A stretch of DNA of 64,000 nt from DATFNV01 sp963827935 (GTDB taxonomy: Bacteria; Planctomycetota; Planctomycetia; Gemmatales; Gemmataceae). Location: positions 682,001-746,000 of the forward strand of contig CAWHCN010000017.1 in the NCBI GenBank assembly GCA_963827935.1, given 5' to 3'. The position numbers were made by a program, and so were the translations under genes. The notes beneath the pieces were generated by a model that saw only the letters and a list, made by a program, of their open reading frames with translations, did not search any database and was not told the origin of the DNA. This document shows, one piece after another, positions 1 through 8,527 of this stretch (positions are counted from its first letter, which is position 1; every line of letters starts with the position of its first letter).

Positions 1-775
1 TGGTACAAGGAGAAGGAGGCCCAGTATCTCGGGCCCGCCCCGCTGGTCCCGAAGAGCAACAGCCGCATCACGATCGAGGCGAAACGCATCCCGCAGTTCG
101 TGCCGCCGTCGGTCCAGTTCCCCTACGGCAAGATGGGCCAGTCCGCCAGCGGCTTCGACTGCGATCTGTCCGGCGGCAAGTTCGGGCCGTTCCAGAAACA
201 GCTCTTCGTCGGCGATCAAACGCACAGCACGGTGATGCGCGTGTCGCTGGAGAAGGTGAACGGCCGCTTCCAGGGGGCCTGCTATCCCGTTCCGCCAGGG
301 GTTCGGCTCGGGCAACGTGCCGGTGCGTTTCGCCAAGGACGGCTCGCTGTTCGTCGGCGGCACCAGCCGCGGCTGGGGCTCGCGCGGCAACAAACAGTTC
401 GCCATCGAACGCCTCGTCTGGACCGGCAAGGTCCCCTTCGAGATGCATGAAATGAAGGCGAAGCACGATGGCTTCGAGCTGACCTTCACCAAACCGCTCG
501 ATCCCACCACGGCCGGCGACGTGAAGTCCTACGCAATGAAGACATTCACCTACATCTTCCGGGCGGAATATGGCAGTCCGGAGGTGGATCAAACGACGCC
601 GAAGATCACCAAGGTCGAAGTCGGCAAGGATAACAAGAGCGTGCGCCTGTGGGTGGAGGGCTTGCAGGAAGGGCATATCCACGACCTGGCGCTGGCTGGC
701 GTGCGCTCGGCGGAGGGGCAGGCGCTGTTGCATCCACAGGCGTATTACACGATGAATTACATACCGGCTAAGTGA
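1..775 (+). CDS. C-terminal part of a sorbosone-dehydrogenase-like (PQQ-type propeller) protein, frameshifted
   Basis: Only the C-terminal part is present; the gene begins before the window. Reading from base 1 gives a protein resembling the end of the large planctomycete propeller/haem proteins annotated as membrane-bound or glucose/sorbosone dehydrogenases. Visible stretches include LFVGDQTHSTVMRV, then GSLFVGGTSRGWGSRG, typical propeller strands, and an Ig-like end (residues about FELTFTKPLDPTTAGDV onward). The frame changes by one base near 285-300, between GACYP and FRQGFGSGN; both sides are clearly one protein. The stop is TGA at 773-775. It converges on trpS, and a perfect palindrome separates the two. 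Substrate unknown; probably exported. The family call rests on overall resemblance only. Confidence 0.6.
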
Positions 776-777
776 CC

Positions 778-840
778 GTTTAGCGGCGGATCGTAGATCC
801 GCGCGGATCGCATCCGCGGATCTACGATCCGCCGCTAAAC
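778..840. repeat. Perfect palindrome, TTTAG...CTAAA family, copy 1
   Basis: Two 26-base arms (778-803 and 815-840) pair perfectly around an 11-base loop. The outer arms start GTTTAG and end CTAAAC. The stop codon of trpS (835-837, reverse strand) lies inside the right arm. Related copies lie at 33508-33557 and 59704-59767. Between convergent genes it could act as a two-way terminator, but it has no T tract. Confidence 0.85.
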
Positions 841-1878
841 GATGGGTACCCCCTTCATCCCCACCGCCTCCCGCACCAGCGCCATCGTCCGCCGCGCCTC
901 CGCCCGTGCCCGTTCGGCCCCGTGCCGAAGCACTTCTTCGACTTGTTCGGGGTGGGCCGCCAGTTGCTTGCGCTTCTCCCGGGCCGGGGCGAAATAGGCG
1001 TCAATCTTCTCCAGCAGCATCTTCTTCGCCCCGCCGTAGCCGATGCTCCCCGCACGATACTGATCCGCCAGGACCGCCGCTTCCTCCTCCGTGGCGAAGA
1101 GGCTGTAGAGCGCGAAGACGTTGCATTCCGCGGGGTCCAGCGCCTGGCCCATCGGCGTGCTGTCGGTCTTGATCGCCATCACCGTCTTCTTGAGGGAATT
1201 GCCCTCCGCGAAGATCTCGATGGTGTTGCCGTACGACTTGCTCATCTTCTGCCCATCCGTGCCGGGCACCTTCGATTCCTTGGTCAGCCGGTGGGTCGGG
1301 ATGGGGAAGACGTCGCCGAAGGCGCGGTTGAACTTGCCGGCGATGTCGGCCGTCATCTCCAGGTGCTGCACCTGGTCGTGACCCACCGGCACAATATGAG
1401 ACCGATATAGGAGTATGTCGGCGGCCATCAGCACCGGGTAGGTAAACAGCCCCACGCTCGCCTCGATGCCCTTGTCGATCTTGTCCTTGTACGAATGGGC
1501 CCGCTCCAGCAGGCCCATGTTGGTCACCGTGGACAGGATCCAGGCCAGCTCGCAGACCTCGGGCACGTCGGATTGCCGGAAGAAGACCGCCTTGTGCGGA
1601 TCGAGGCCGAGGGCCAGGTAGTCCAGGGCCACGTCGTGGGTGAATTGCCGCAAGAGGTCGGCGGGCCGCAGCGACTTCGGCGCCTGGACCGACAGGCGCT
1701 CGGCCGCCTCGCGGACCGTCGTCAGAGCATGGTAGTCGGCGATGAAGTAGAAGCACTCCCCCTCATGCTGCAGCTCGATGTGCTGCCGGATGGCGCCGAA
1801 GTAGTTGCCCAGGTGCAGCTTGCCCGACGGCTGCACGCCGCTAAGAAAACGCTTCACCGGGGGGACCGGGGTTGTCAT
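835..1878 (-). CDS. trpS: Tryptophan--tRNA ligase
   Basis: Class I aminoacyl-tRNA synthetase of 347 residues, a normal bacterial length, charging tRNA-Trp in the cytoplasm. The HIGH-type signature is PSGKLHLGN near residue 18. The KMSKS motif is intact (DGQKMSKSYGN), and the region GLFTYPVLMAADILLY is typical of TrpS. The open frame extends further upstream, but the start at 1878 (MTTPVPPVKRFLSGVQPSG) gives the usual N-terminus. No frameshift is seen. The stop codon sits inside the palindrome at 778-840. A cluster of short inverted and direct repeats lies upstream (1979-2110). Confidence 0.96.
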   Translation of the reverse strand: MTTPVPPVKRFLSGVQPSGKLHLGNYFGAIRQHIELQHEGECFYFIADYHALTTVREAAERLSVQAPKSLRPADLLRQFTHDVALDYLALGLDPHKAVFFRQSDVPEVCELAWILSTVTNMGLLERAHSYKDKIDKGIEASVGLFTYPVLMAADILLYRSHIVPVGHDQVQHLEMTADIAGKFNRAFGDVFPIPTHRLTKESKVPGTDGQKMSKSYGNTIEIFAEGNSLKKTVMAIKTDSTPMGQALDPAECNVFALYSLFATEEEAAVLADQYRAGSIGYGGAKKMLLEKIDAYFAPAREKRKQLAAHPEQVEEVLRHGAERARAEARRTMALVREAVGMKGVPIV

Positions 1879-1978
1879 GGCAGAATCCTCTGGGACTTTC
1901 TCACAATGGTTAAGCCCGAGCGGACATTCGCTTCGAGGTGCCGCCCGCCAGGTGACCGAGTGTAGCAAAATCGTACAC

Positions 1979-2110
1979 TCGTGACTTGCCCACAAATGCG
2001 TGAGCAAGTGAGCAAGTCACTCCATCGGAAGGCGCAAGTCCTTGGAGTAAAGCTTGTTGTGTCAGCGGAGTGACTTGCTCACCGACTTGCCCAGTGAGCA
2101 AGTCACTCGC
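1979..2110. repeat. Cluster of AGTGACTTGCTCAC inverted and direct repeats
   Basis: The 16-mer gtgagcaagtcactcc at 2009-2024 pairs exactly with its complement at 2067-2082. The same unit recurs directly at about 2094-2108, and a partial copy lies at about 1979-1990 (gtgacttgcccac). The cluster lies 100-230 bases upstream of the trpS start. It may be a regulatory hairpin for trpS or a small palindromic repeat family; nothing in the sequence decides between these. Confidence 0.65.
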
Positions 2111-2286
2111 GGGGCGAAATGCCAAGCGTCCGCGGAACCCAGCGGTGTCTGAGAAAGTCCCGAATCCTCGTTCCCAGGCTGTCCCGGGAAACGCCGGGGC
2201 GGGTTATGGGTTGCGTCCGACCGACTTGTCCCGCATTATACAGCCCGGTCGCCCCGCGCAGACAGGGCACAGCCCAGGGATGCGGC

Positions 2287-3043
2287 ATGCCAACCGACAA
2301 GGTGACGGAAGTCCTTCTCGAAGCGCTCAAGCGGGGGCTGGTCCAGCCCGGCGAACACCGCCTCTACCGGAGCGGCAAGCTGGAGGGCCTGTTCCCCACT
2401 CGGAGCGGTCCCGCGGCCGAGGCAGCGGCGCGGCGCACTGCGCCAGGGTCTGATCGAAACCGTCCGCAATGAAACCAAGGGGAAGACGGTTATCGACTGG
2501 GTGCGAGTCACCCCGAAGGCAGTGGAGTTCGTCCATGAACATGAGTCGCCGCTCCGGGCCCTCCAGGACCTGCGCGACGAGTTGCGGGCCACCAAGGACG
2601 GGGTGCCGGCCTGGCACGACGAGATGCGGCGCACCCTGGCCGGCCTGGCCGACAGGCTCGCCGAGGACTCCGCACGGATGCGACAACGGATCGAGGCGCT
2701 GAGCGAGCGCGTCGACGAGGCCCTGCGGCGGCTGGAACTGATCGGCCCGCACCTGCCCGAGGCGGTGACGCAGACGGTCCCCTGGGCCGAGGAGGCGTTA
2801 ACGTATCTGGAACGGCGCCGCAACGGCGGAGCGCCGACGCCCTGCCCGTTCCCGGAGCTGTTCGGCGTTCTCGCGGGGCGCCAGGCCGGGTTTTCCATCG
2901 GCGGCTTTCACGACGGCCTGCGCCGGCTGCACGAGCGCCGCCTGCTCCACCTGCTGCCTCCGACCGCAGCACCCGAGGCGATGGCCCAGCCGGAATACGC
3001 CCTCTTCGACGGCGGCAATGTCTTTTACTACGTGACCCCATGA
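2287..3043 (+). CDS. Hypothetical protein with central coiled coil, frameshifted
   Basis: I do not recognise the family. The N-terminus (MPTDKVTEVLLEALKRGLV) and GLIETVRNETKGKTVIDWVRVTPKAVEFVHEHESP look like a small winged-helix-type fold. A long charged helix follows (residues about 85-150, LRALQDLRDELRATKD through LSERVDEALRRLEL), then a C-terminal helical domain ending in ALFDGGNVFYYVTP. One frame change is needed near 2420-2436, in a GCGGCGCGGCGC stretch. The TGA stop overlaps an ATG at 3040, and the DinB gene starts 18 bases later, so the two are probably co-transcribed. A DNA-binding or filament-like role is only a guess. Confidence 0.5.
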
Positions 3044-3060
3044 CGCTGGAGGAACCTCCC

Positions 3061-3537
3061 ATGCCGTACCCCACCCTGGAATCGCGCCCCGACATCCTGA
3101 AGATGCTCGACGAGATCACCGAAGCCCGCACATCGATCCTGGCCCGGTGCGCCCGGCTGACGAAGGCCCAGCTCGACGACCCGGTTTATGCCGGCACCTG
3201 GCCGCTGCTGAAGATCCTGTCCCATCTCGCCTGGGCGGAGGCCTGGATGCTGGCGTGGATTCAGGTCCGTCCGGGGCAGCTATCCCAGGAGCGCCGCCCC
3301 CCGGAGCCGCCGCTCGACCTGGGCGCCATCCGCACGGCCCTGGACGAATCCCACGCCGCCGTCATCGCCTTCCTCAAGGCCAACCCCGAGGGTGTGCTCC
3401 GCGAGAAGTGCAGCTACAGCCGCAAGGGCGACCAGACCGTCGGCGGCGTGCTCTTTCACCTGATCGAGCACGAAATCCATCACCGGGCGTTCCTCACGAA
3501 TAAGCTGGCGAAGCTGGAGACGCCGGACGTGGGATAG
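3061..3537 (+). CDS. DinB-family putative metal-dependent protein
   Basis: 158-residue four-helix-bundle protein of the DinB/YfiT superfamily. The expected metal-binding histidines are visible in LSHLAWAEAWM (about residue 55) and in HLIEHEIHHRAF near the C-terminus. The start at 3061 is preferred over the in-frame ATG at 3040 because GGAGG at 3048-3052 is well placed for it. Family members bind a divalent metal; some are thiol transferases or hydrolases, but most, including this one, have no assigned substrate. It follows the coiled-coil hypothetical closely. Confidence 0.8.
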   Translation: MPYPTLESRPDILKMLDEITEARTSILARCARLTKAQLDDPVYAGTWPLLKILSHLAWAEAWMLAWIQVRPGQLSQERRPPEPPLDLGAIRTALDESHAAVIAFLKANPEGVLREKCSYSRKGDQTVGGVLFHLIEHEIHHRAFLTNKLAKLETPDVG

Positions 3538-3639
3538 GCGGATGCTGGACGAGCGATGACCGCAACTCGAGCTGGCCATGCCGCGCGACCCGCGGTATCT
3601 TCGCAGGGGAGTTGCCCGCCGGTTGTCGAAGGAGCCGCC

Positions 3640-4437
3640 GTGAAATCGCCGTTCCCCGGGATGGATCCCTACATCGAGGCGTGCAGGCTGTGGGGCGACT
3701 TCCACTCTCACCTCATCGAGAAGGTCTACGATGCCCTGGCCGCCGTGGTCCCCGAGCGCTATGTCGTGAGGACCGGTGAGCGCTCGTACGTGATCCTGGT
3801 CGGCGCAGACGGCAAGGACCGCTATCCGTTCATCCCGGACGTGCGGGTCTATGCGCCCTCGTCAGGGCCTGCTGAGGAGCGGTCGGGGCGTGGGATCGCC
3901 GTGGCCGAGGTACCGCCGGGCCCGATCCCAATGCGGCCATTCATCGAGGAGGGGTTCCGCGAGACCTTTGTGGAGGTCTGCGACGCGGAGCACGACAATC
4001 GGCTCGTCACCTGCGTCGAGGTCCTGTCGCCGACGAACAAGGCGCCGGGCACCCCGGGCTGGGACCTGTACCAGCGGAAGCGCCAGGGACTCCTGCTCGG
4101 CGACGCGAACTTTGTTGAGATCGACCTGCTGCGCGGAGGACAACGGATGCCGATGCTCGACCCGTGGCCTGATTCGCCGTACACGCTGCTGATCGCCCGC
4201 CCATACAGCGTGCCGCGCTGCCTGGTCTGGCCGGCGTCGTTCCAGACGCCGTTGCCCGAGATTCTACTGCCTCTCCTCAGGCCGGACACGAGTGTTCCGT
4301 TGGACCTTCAGACGATGCTTGACGCGATTTACACGCGTTCGCGCTACGATCGGACTATCGATTACTCGCGCCCCTCGATCCACCGCTGGGCGCGGAGGCG
4401 GCGGGATGGGTTGCGGAGCGTCTGCGGGCTGCTGTGA
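3640..4437 (+). CDS. DUF4058 family protein
   Basis: 265 residues, normal for the family, which is common in planctomycetes, cyanobacteria and Chloroflexi and has no established function. It begins with the hallmark VKSPFPGMDPYIEA. I chose the GTG at 3640 because AGGAG lies just upstream and the family starts at this motif; an ATG at 3556 in the same frame would add 28 unlikely residues. The central EVLSPTNK...YQRKRQGLL and VEIDLLRGG segments resemble a PD-(D/E)XK nuclease core, which is an inference only. The gene is intact. Confidence 0.85.
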   Translation: MKSPFPGMDPYIEACRLWGDFHSHLIEKVYDALAAVVPERYVVRTGERSYVILVGADGKDRYPFIPDVRVYAPSSGPAEERSGRGIAVAEVPPGPIPMRPFIEEGFRETFVEVCDAEHDNRLVTCVEVLSPTNKAPGTPGWDLYQRKRQGLLLGDANFVEIDLLRGGQRMPMLDPWPDSPYTLLIARPYSVPRCLVWPASFQTPLPEILLPLLRPDTSVPLDLQTMLDAIYTRSRYDRTIDYSRPSIHRWARRRRDGLRSVCGLL

Positions 4438-4514
4438 CGCCGTCTCCCGCACCGCGCGTCGCGACGGCCGCGCCGCCGTTGAGCACACGATGATACTTCG
4501 TCCTCCGGTCTGTT

Positions 4515-5425
4515 TCACATCGGATCAGCGAGCACGCGGGGCGGGTCTTCAGGGTCTGGGTGGAGGACCAGGCAGGCGGCTTCTCGCAGCCAAGCGTCCG
4601 CGCCCTCCGAAAATTCCTTCAAGCGCGCCTGTACCCAGTAACGACGAAGCACCGCCCGCACCAGTTCCGCGTCTTGCGAGGATTCGTACTGAGAATCCCA
4701 CTTCTTGCCATTTCGCGGATCCCAATGAACCCCGGCCAGCCAGACCAGCGCGCGCAACACCCGTGCCCGGTCGGTTGATTCCAGATCAGCTTGCCACTGG
4801 TCCGCTGTCTGCCGCGGTAGCTCGGGACCGCACCGAAAATGCTTGACGTAGTAGTCATTCCGAACCGGCGTCCCCTCCTCTTTTTCCAGCCGGATGAGAT
4901 CAACGCGATCGCCGATCCAGGTGTAGTATTGAGTAGGCGCGTTCGCGAACAATCTTGCTACCTTGAAAACCAGAATCGGTTTCTCATTCGCGCCTGTAGG
5001 CCGCAATGCCACCTCGCACAGGTAGCGACGATGGCCGGTGTCAAATGTCGCCTCTGACACGAGCCTGCCCGCATCGTCGAAGACGCTAATCCGCACCGGG
5101 GTAGAGCCCGGGTGTGCGACCGGGCCGAAAACCTCGAAGAGCACAAAGGCACGTCGGCCGTCGCCCGTGCCGACCTCCCAAAAATACCACGGGGCGTAAC
5201 CGAAGTAGCGATCGTACTTGCGGCCAGGCACCAGCTGTGCCACGGCGACAGAAAACTCGTCGTCTCCTCCTCGGGTAGCGTACGCAAGTCCTCGCCGCAT
5301 CGCGCGAGGACAGTCTGAAAGGGATCAGGCGGCGAGAAATCGGGCACGACGGCAGGCCTGGTGTCCAGGCAGGCCAGGGCAAGGCAACACAATGCGTATC
5401 GGATCACGCGGCCCTGCATGGGCAT
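4515..5425 (-). CDS. Secreted or lipid-anchored hypothetical protein, frameshifted
   Basis: The N-terminus from 5425 (MPMQGRVIRYALCCLALAC) looks like a signal peptide with a possible but weak lipobox (ALAC). One frame change near 5290-5300 joins it to a body of about 255 residues beginning around GLAYATRGGDDEFSVAVAQLVP. The middle is beta-rich and aromatic (YFGYAPWYFWEVGTGDGRRAF). The end is helical and HEAT-like (LRALVWLAGVHWDPRNGK ... WLREAACLVLHPDPEDPP). No family recognised. About 77 bases separate its stop from the DUF4058 stop; the two genes converge. Confidence 0.5.
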
Positions 5426-5604
5426 ACTCCGTGGAAACACGAGGGACAGGCGATGCCAGAATCTTCCGAGACGGCGCAGAACTCGGCGACGCCGCCTCTT
5501 GGGATCGCGAACTGAAGCTGGCTGCTCATGGCCGGCCCTCGTTTGTCCTCCATTGTGCCCGACGGGGCCGGCTGGAGCAAGCAATCGCCCCACACGAGTC
5601 CGCC

Positions 5605-6779
5605 TCACGCCTTCAGCATCTCATCGTGCCGCATCCCGCTGGGCGGCAGGTCGGCCCGGTGCACCGCCGCCAGGGCGGCCTTCGCCCCGGCGTGCTGCTC
5701 GGCGTCGTTGTCCTCCCATTCGATCGACACCGCCCCGTCGTAGCCGACGCGGTTCAGCTCGATCATGATCTCCTCGACGCTGTTGGCGTCGCGCTGCGAA
5801 CCGGCGGTGACGAAGTTCCAGCCGTTGAGGGGGTGGCCCATCGGCCGGTGGCCGCCCAGCAGCCCGGCCCGAGTGTGCTCCTTCGCCACCCACACCCCCT
5901 TGATGTGGGCACAGTGGATGAACTGGCCCAGCTCGCGGATGAACTGCACCACCGAGACGCCCTGCCACTCCATGTGCGAGCCGTCCAGGTTGAAGCCGAC
6001 CGTCCCCTCATAGCCGGCCTTGTTCAGGAAGGCGATGTAGTCGCTGGCCGACTCGATATCGCCCATCGCCCGTTCGCTCGGGTGGCACTCCAGGTCGAAG
6101 GTGACGCCGTTCTGCTTGCAGACATCGAAGAAGGGGCCGAACCGCTCGGCGAGCAGTTCCAGGCTGACCTGGCGCACGTCGGGGATGGCGTGCCCTTCCA
6201 GGGACGACGGGCAGGGGCGGGAAGAGGAAGAAATGGCTCCAGCAGTGGGCCGGCGAGCCGACGAAGCCGGGCAGGGCCACCTTGCGGTTCTGCAGCTTGC
6301 TCAGGTGGCCGGCAAGGCGCGCACAGGCTAGGAGGTCGCGCAGGGCCTCCTTGTGGAGTTAGCCTGCCGACATCGTCGGGGACGTAGTAGGGGTTGGTCC
6401 GCGGCGGCTTGTTGCCCTTGTCGCGCCAGGCCTTGTACATGGCCCGCGCCTCGCCCGGCCCGACGAACTGCAGCGTCTTGGCGGTGGGCTCATCGCCCAG
6501 CGCCTGCCCCTGAAGGTGGGTGGCGACCGTGAAGATCTCCAGGCCGTGCTTCTGGGCCAGGGCGACGCGTTCCTTGGCATAGGCAGCCGCGCCCGCGTCG
6601 GTGTCGCACTTGCGCAGGTCCAGTTCCCAGCTCGCCTCTTCCCAGCCGTCGAAGCCGACGTCTTTCAGGAAGGGGACCCACTTGTCCATCGGCACATTGC
6701 CGAACTGGCCGCGGACCAGGCCGATCTGGTGGTACGAACCCTTGCCGTTCTTGTGCGTGGGAGTCTGGTGGAAGCCCAT
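5605..6779 (-). CDS. Sugar phosphate isomerase/epimerase (xylose-isomerase-like TIM barrel), two frameshifts
   Basis: About 390 residues when joined. The start MGFHQTPTHKNGKGSYHQIGLV and the barrel strands (VGFDGWEEASWELDL, EIFTVATHLQGQALGD, VTFDLECHPSERAMGD, VGFNLDGSHMEWQG, FIHCAHIKGVWV, AVSIEWEDNDAE) fit the IolE/hydroxypyruvate-isomerase-like superfamily. Candidate metal ligands are the Glu of DLECHP, the Asp/His of NLDGSH, the His of CAHIKG and the Glu of SIEWED. Two one-base shifts are needed, near 6358 (GRL to LHKEALRD) and near 6205 (FPPLP to SSLEGHAIPDV). The substrate is unknown; in planctomycetes such genes often act in sugar or inositol breakdown. Confidence 0.78.
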
Positions 6780-7164
6780 GCTGCTGCCCTCTGGGTGAAG
6801 CTCGGGGGACTGGCGGGAATGCTGCTGACTATACCGGCGCCGGGCGAAATCGCAAGCGGCGAATCGACACCGGCAGCGGGCTTTCGCGGGAGGCCGATGG
6901 CCCGACGCACGGCAAGTCGCCCAGTTTGCCGAAACTCTCCCGGGGTCCCCCAGCCGGCAATTCCGTTAGAAATCGCATTGCGTGCAAAGTTTGCCCCGCC
7001 GGTTGCCGAAACTACGGGTGTGGGAAAGACGAATTGGCCCCGATCGCATCCCGGCCTAGCCCGGGTCACGCGCTGATCGGTCTCTGGTCACCCGGTTCAG
7101 CACCCGCCGCGCCTGGGCGAGCCAATTGCTGCACTCACGGATTGCTGGAGAACAGGAGGGGAGC
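6780..7164. other. Intergenic region between divergent genes
   Basis: About 385 bases with no credible gene. It must hold the promoters for the TIM-barrel gene (reverse) and the lipoprotein gene (forward). The decamer TTGCCGAAAC occurs twice (about 6926 and 7003). No clear -10/-35 pair is visible. Confidence 0.5.
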
Positions 7165-8502
7165 ATGGGTGTCGTGAATCGAGGCCGTTGGCTGTTGGCG
7201 TTAGGGGTTGTGGTTGTCGGCCTGGGCGGTTGTTCCTTCGGTCCGATCGCGCTGGAGCGGAACCGGATGAAGTATAACCAGGCGGTGCGTGAGACGTGGA
7301 ACGAGCAGTTTCTGCTCAACATCGTTCGCCTGCGTTATCACGATCCCACGCAGTTCGACGCGGTGACGAATATCCTCAGTCAGCACCAGTTCGCGGCGGG
7401 CCTGAGCGAACAGGAACAGTGGCGTACCGGCGCGGGTCACCTGGGCCGGGGCGGCTCGGGAGCGGCCAGCAACCTGTTCACCCAGTACCTCCTGACCCCA
7501 AGCGCCAACATTTCCGAGCAGCCAACCATCACCTTTGCCCCTCTCGAAGGGTCCGATTTCACCAGGTCGCTGCTTGGCCCCATTCATCTCGATACGCTCG
7601 CGCTGCTCAGCAACACCGGCTGGGATGTGGATCGAGTCATGCGGATGACGATCAGCGAAATCAACCGGATCGAGAACGTCAAGCAGCTGTCGGGCGACCT
7701 GGCTGTGCCGCCGCGTTACGAACAGTTTGTCGTCCTGGCCCGGCGCATGCGCGAGCTGCAGATGCGCGGCTGGCTGGAATTCGGCTACGATCAGGCCGAC
7801 AGCAAGCTTTCCGAGCCGATCACGCTGGAGAGGGACCTTACGCCCAAGGATGCCCTGGAAGCCGCCGCTCAGAAGGTCAAATTTGAGGAATCGAAAGACA
7901 ATGAGAAGAAGCCGGGCGACAAGAAGGTCGTGGTCCTGCACGGCAAGGAGAAACACCCCGTGGAGCGGATCGCGCCGGAGTCGTGGGGCGATCCCTGTGG
8001 GCCGCTTGACGTGGCCACGATGCTCCAGCTAACGCCGGGTCTGGAAGAGTATACGCTGACGTGGGCCGCCGAGAACGGTCAACTTAAGAAGCGGGAAATT
8101 CCGGGTGCCCACGTTGTCATCAGCACGCGGTCGGTCCTGGGGATGCTTCAGTTAGCTTCAAAGGGGGTGGAGATCCCCCGGAAACATTTCGAGGCGGGTC
8201 TGGTACGCGACCCGGTGGATGCCCAGGGCCAGCCGTTCGACTGGACGCCTGTCGTGGGCGACATGCTGAAGGTGCAGGTGCAGAAGATAAAACCGGCCCA
8301 CGCCTTCGTGTGCACGAAATACCGGGACTACTGGTTCTACATCGACGACGCCGACCTCAACTCGAAGTCCACCTTCGCGCTGATCCAGCTGGTGACCGGC
8401 CTCGAGCTCGCCGGCGGCGTGGTTCCCGGACCCGTGGTCAGCGTGACGACCGGAGGCGGCACCGTAATAACGCCAGCCAGCCCCAAAGGCGGGGGCAAGT
8501 AA
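7165..8502 (+). CDS. Lipoprotein of unknown function
   Basis: 445 residues. The start at 7165 has a strong AGGAGGGG ribosome site. The N-terminus is a lipoprotein signal (GRWLLALGVVVVGLGGC), so the mature protein is lipid-anchored at the Cys. Next comes a conserved motif, NEQFLLNIVRLRYHDPTQF, seen in a widespread uncharacterised lipoprotein family. The rest contains DVDRVMRMTISEINRIENV, a Lys-rich linker (about residues 245-270) and a C-terminal part ending FYIDDADLNSKSTFALIQLV, with a Gly/Thr-rich tail. No catalytic motif is visible. The gene is intact. Confidence 0.75.
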   Translation: MGVVNRGRWLLALGVVVVGLGGCSFGPIALERNRMKYNQAVRETWNEQFLLNIVRLRYHDPTQFDAVTNILSQHQFAAGLSEQEQWRTGAGHLGRGGSGAASNLFTQYLLTPSANISEQPTITFAPLEGSDFTRSLLGPIHLDTLALLSNTGWDVDRVMRMTISEINRIENVKQLSGDLAVPPRYEQFVVLARRMRELQMRGWLEFGYDQADSKLSEPITLERDLTPKDALEAAAQKVKFEESKDNEKKPGDKKVVVLHGKEKHPVERIAPESWGDPCGPLDVATMLQLTPGLEEYTLTWAAENGQLKKREIPGAHVVISTRSVLGMLQLASKGVEIPRKHFEAGLVRDPVDAQGQPFDWTPVVGDMLKVQVQKIKPAHAFVCTKYRDYWFYIDDADLNSKSTFALIQLVTGLELAGGVVPGPVVSVTTGGGTVITPASPKGGGK

Positions 8503-8527
8503 ACCCGAGGCCGGCACGCCTCCCAGT

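Noticed and set aside
778..840. Intrinsic (Rho-independent) terminator
   Set aside because: The stem is strong but there is no T tract, and related copies occur between co-directional genes.
2119..2286. Upstream extension of the 2287 coiled-coil gene
   Set aside because: The stretch before MPTDKVTEV has no coding character and overlaps the repeat region ahead of trpS.
5218..6387. Long forward reading frame over the TIM-barrel gene
   Set aside because: It is the antisense of a clearly conserved enzyme on the reverse strand and has no recognisable protein features.
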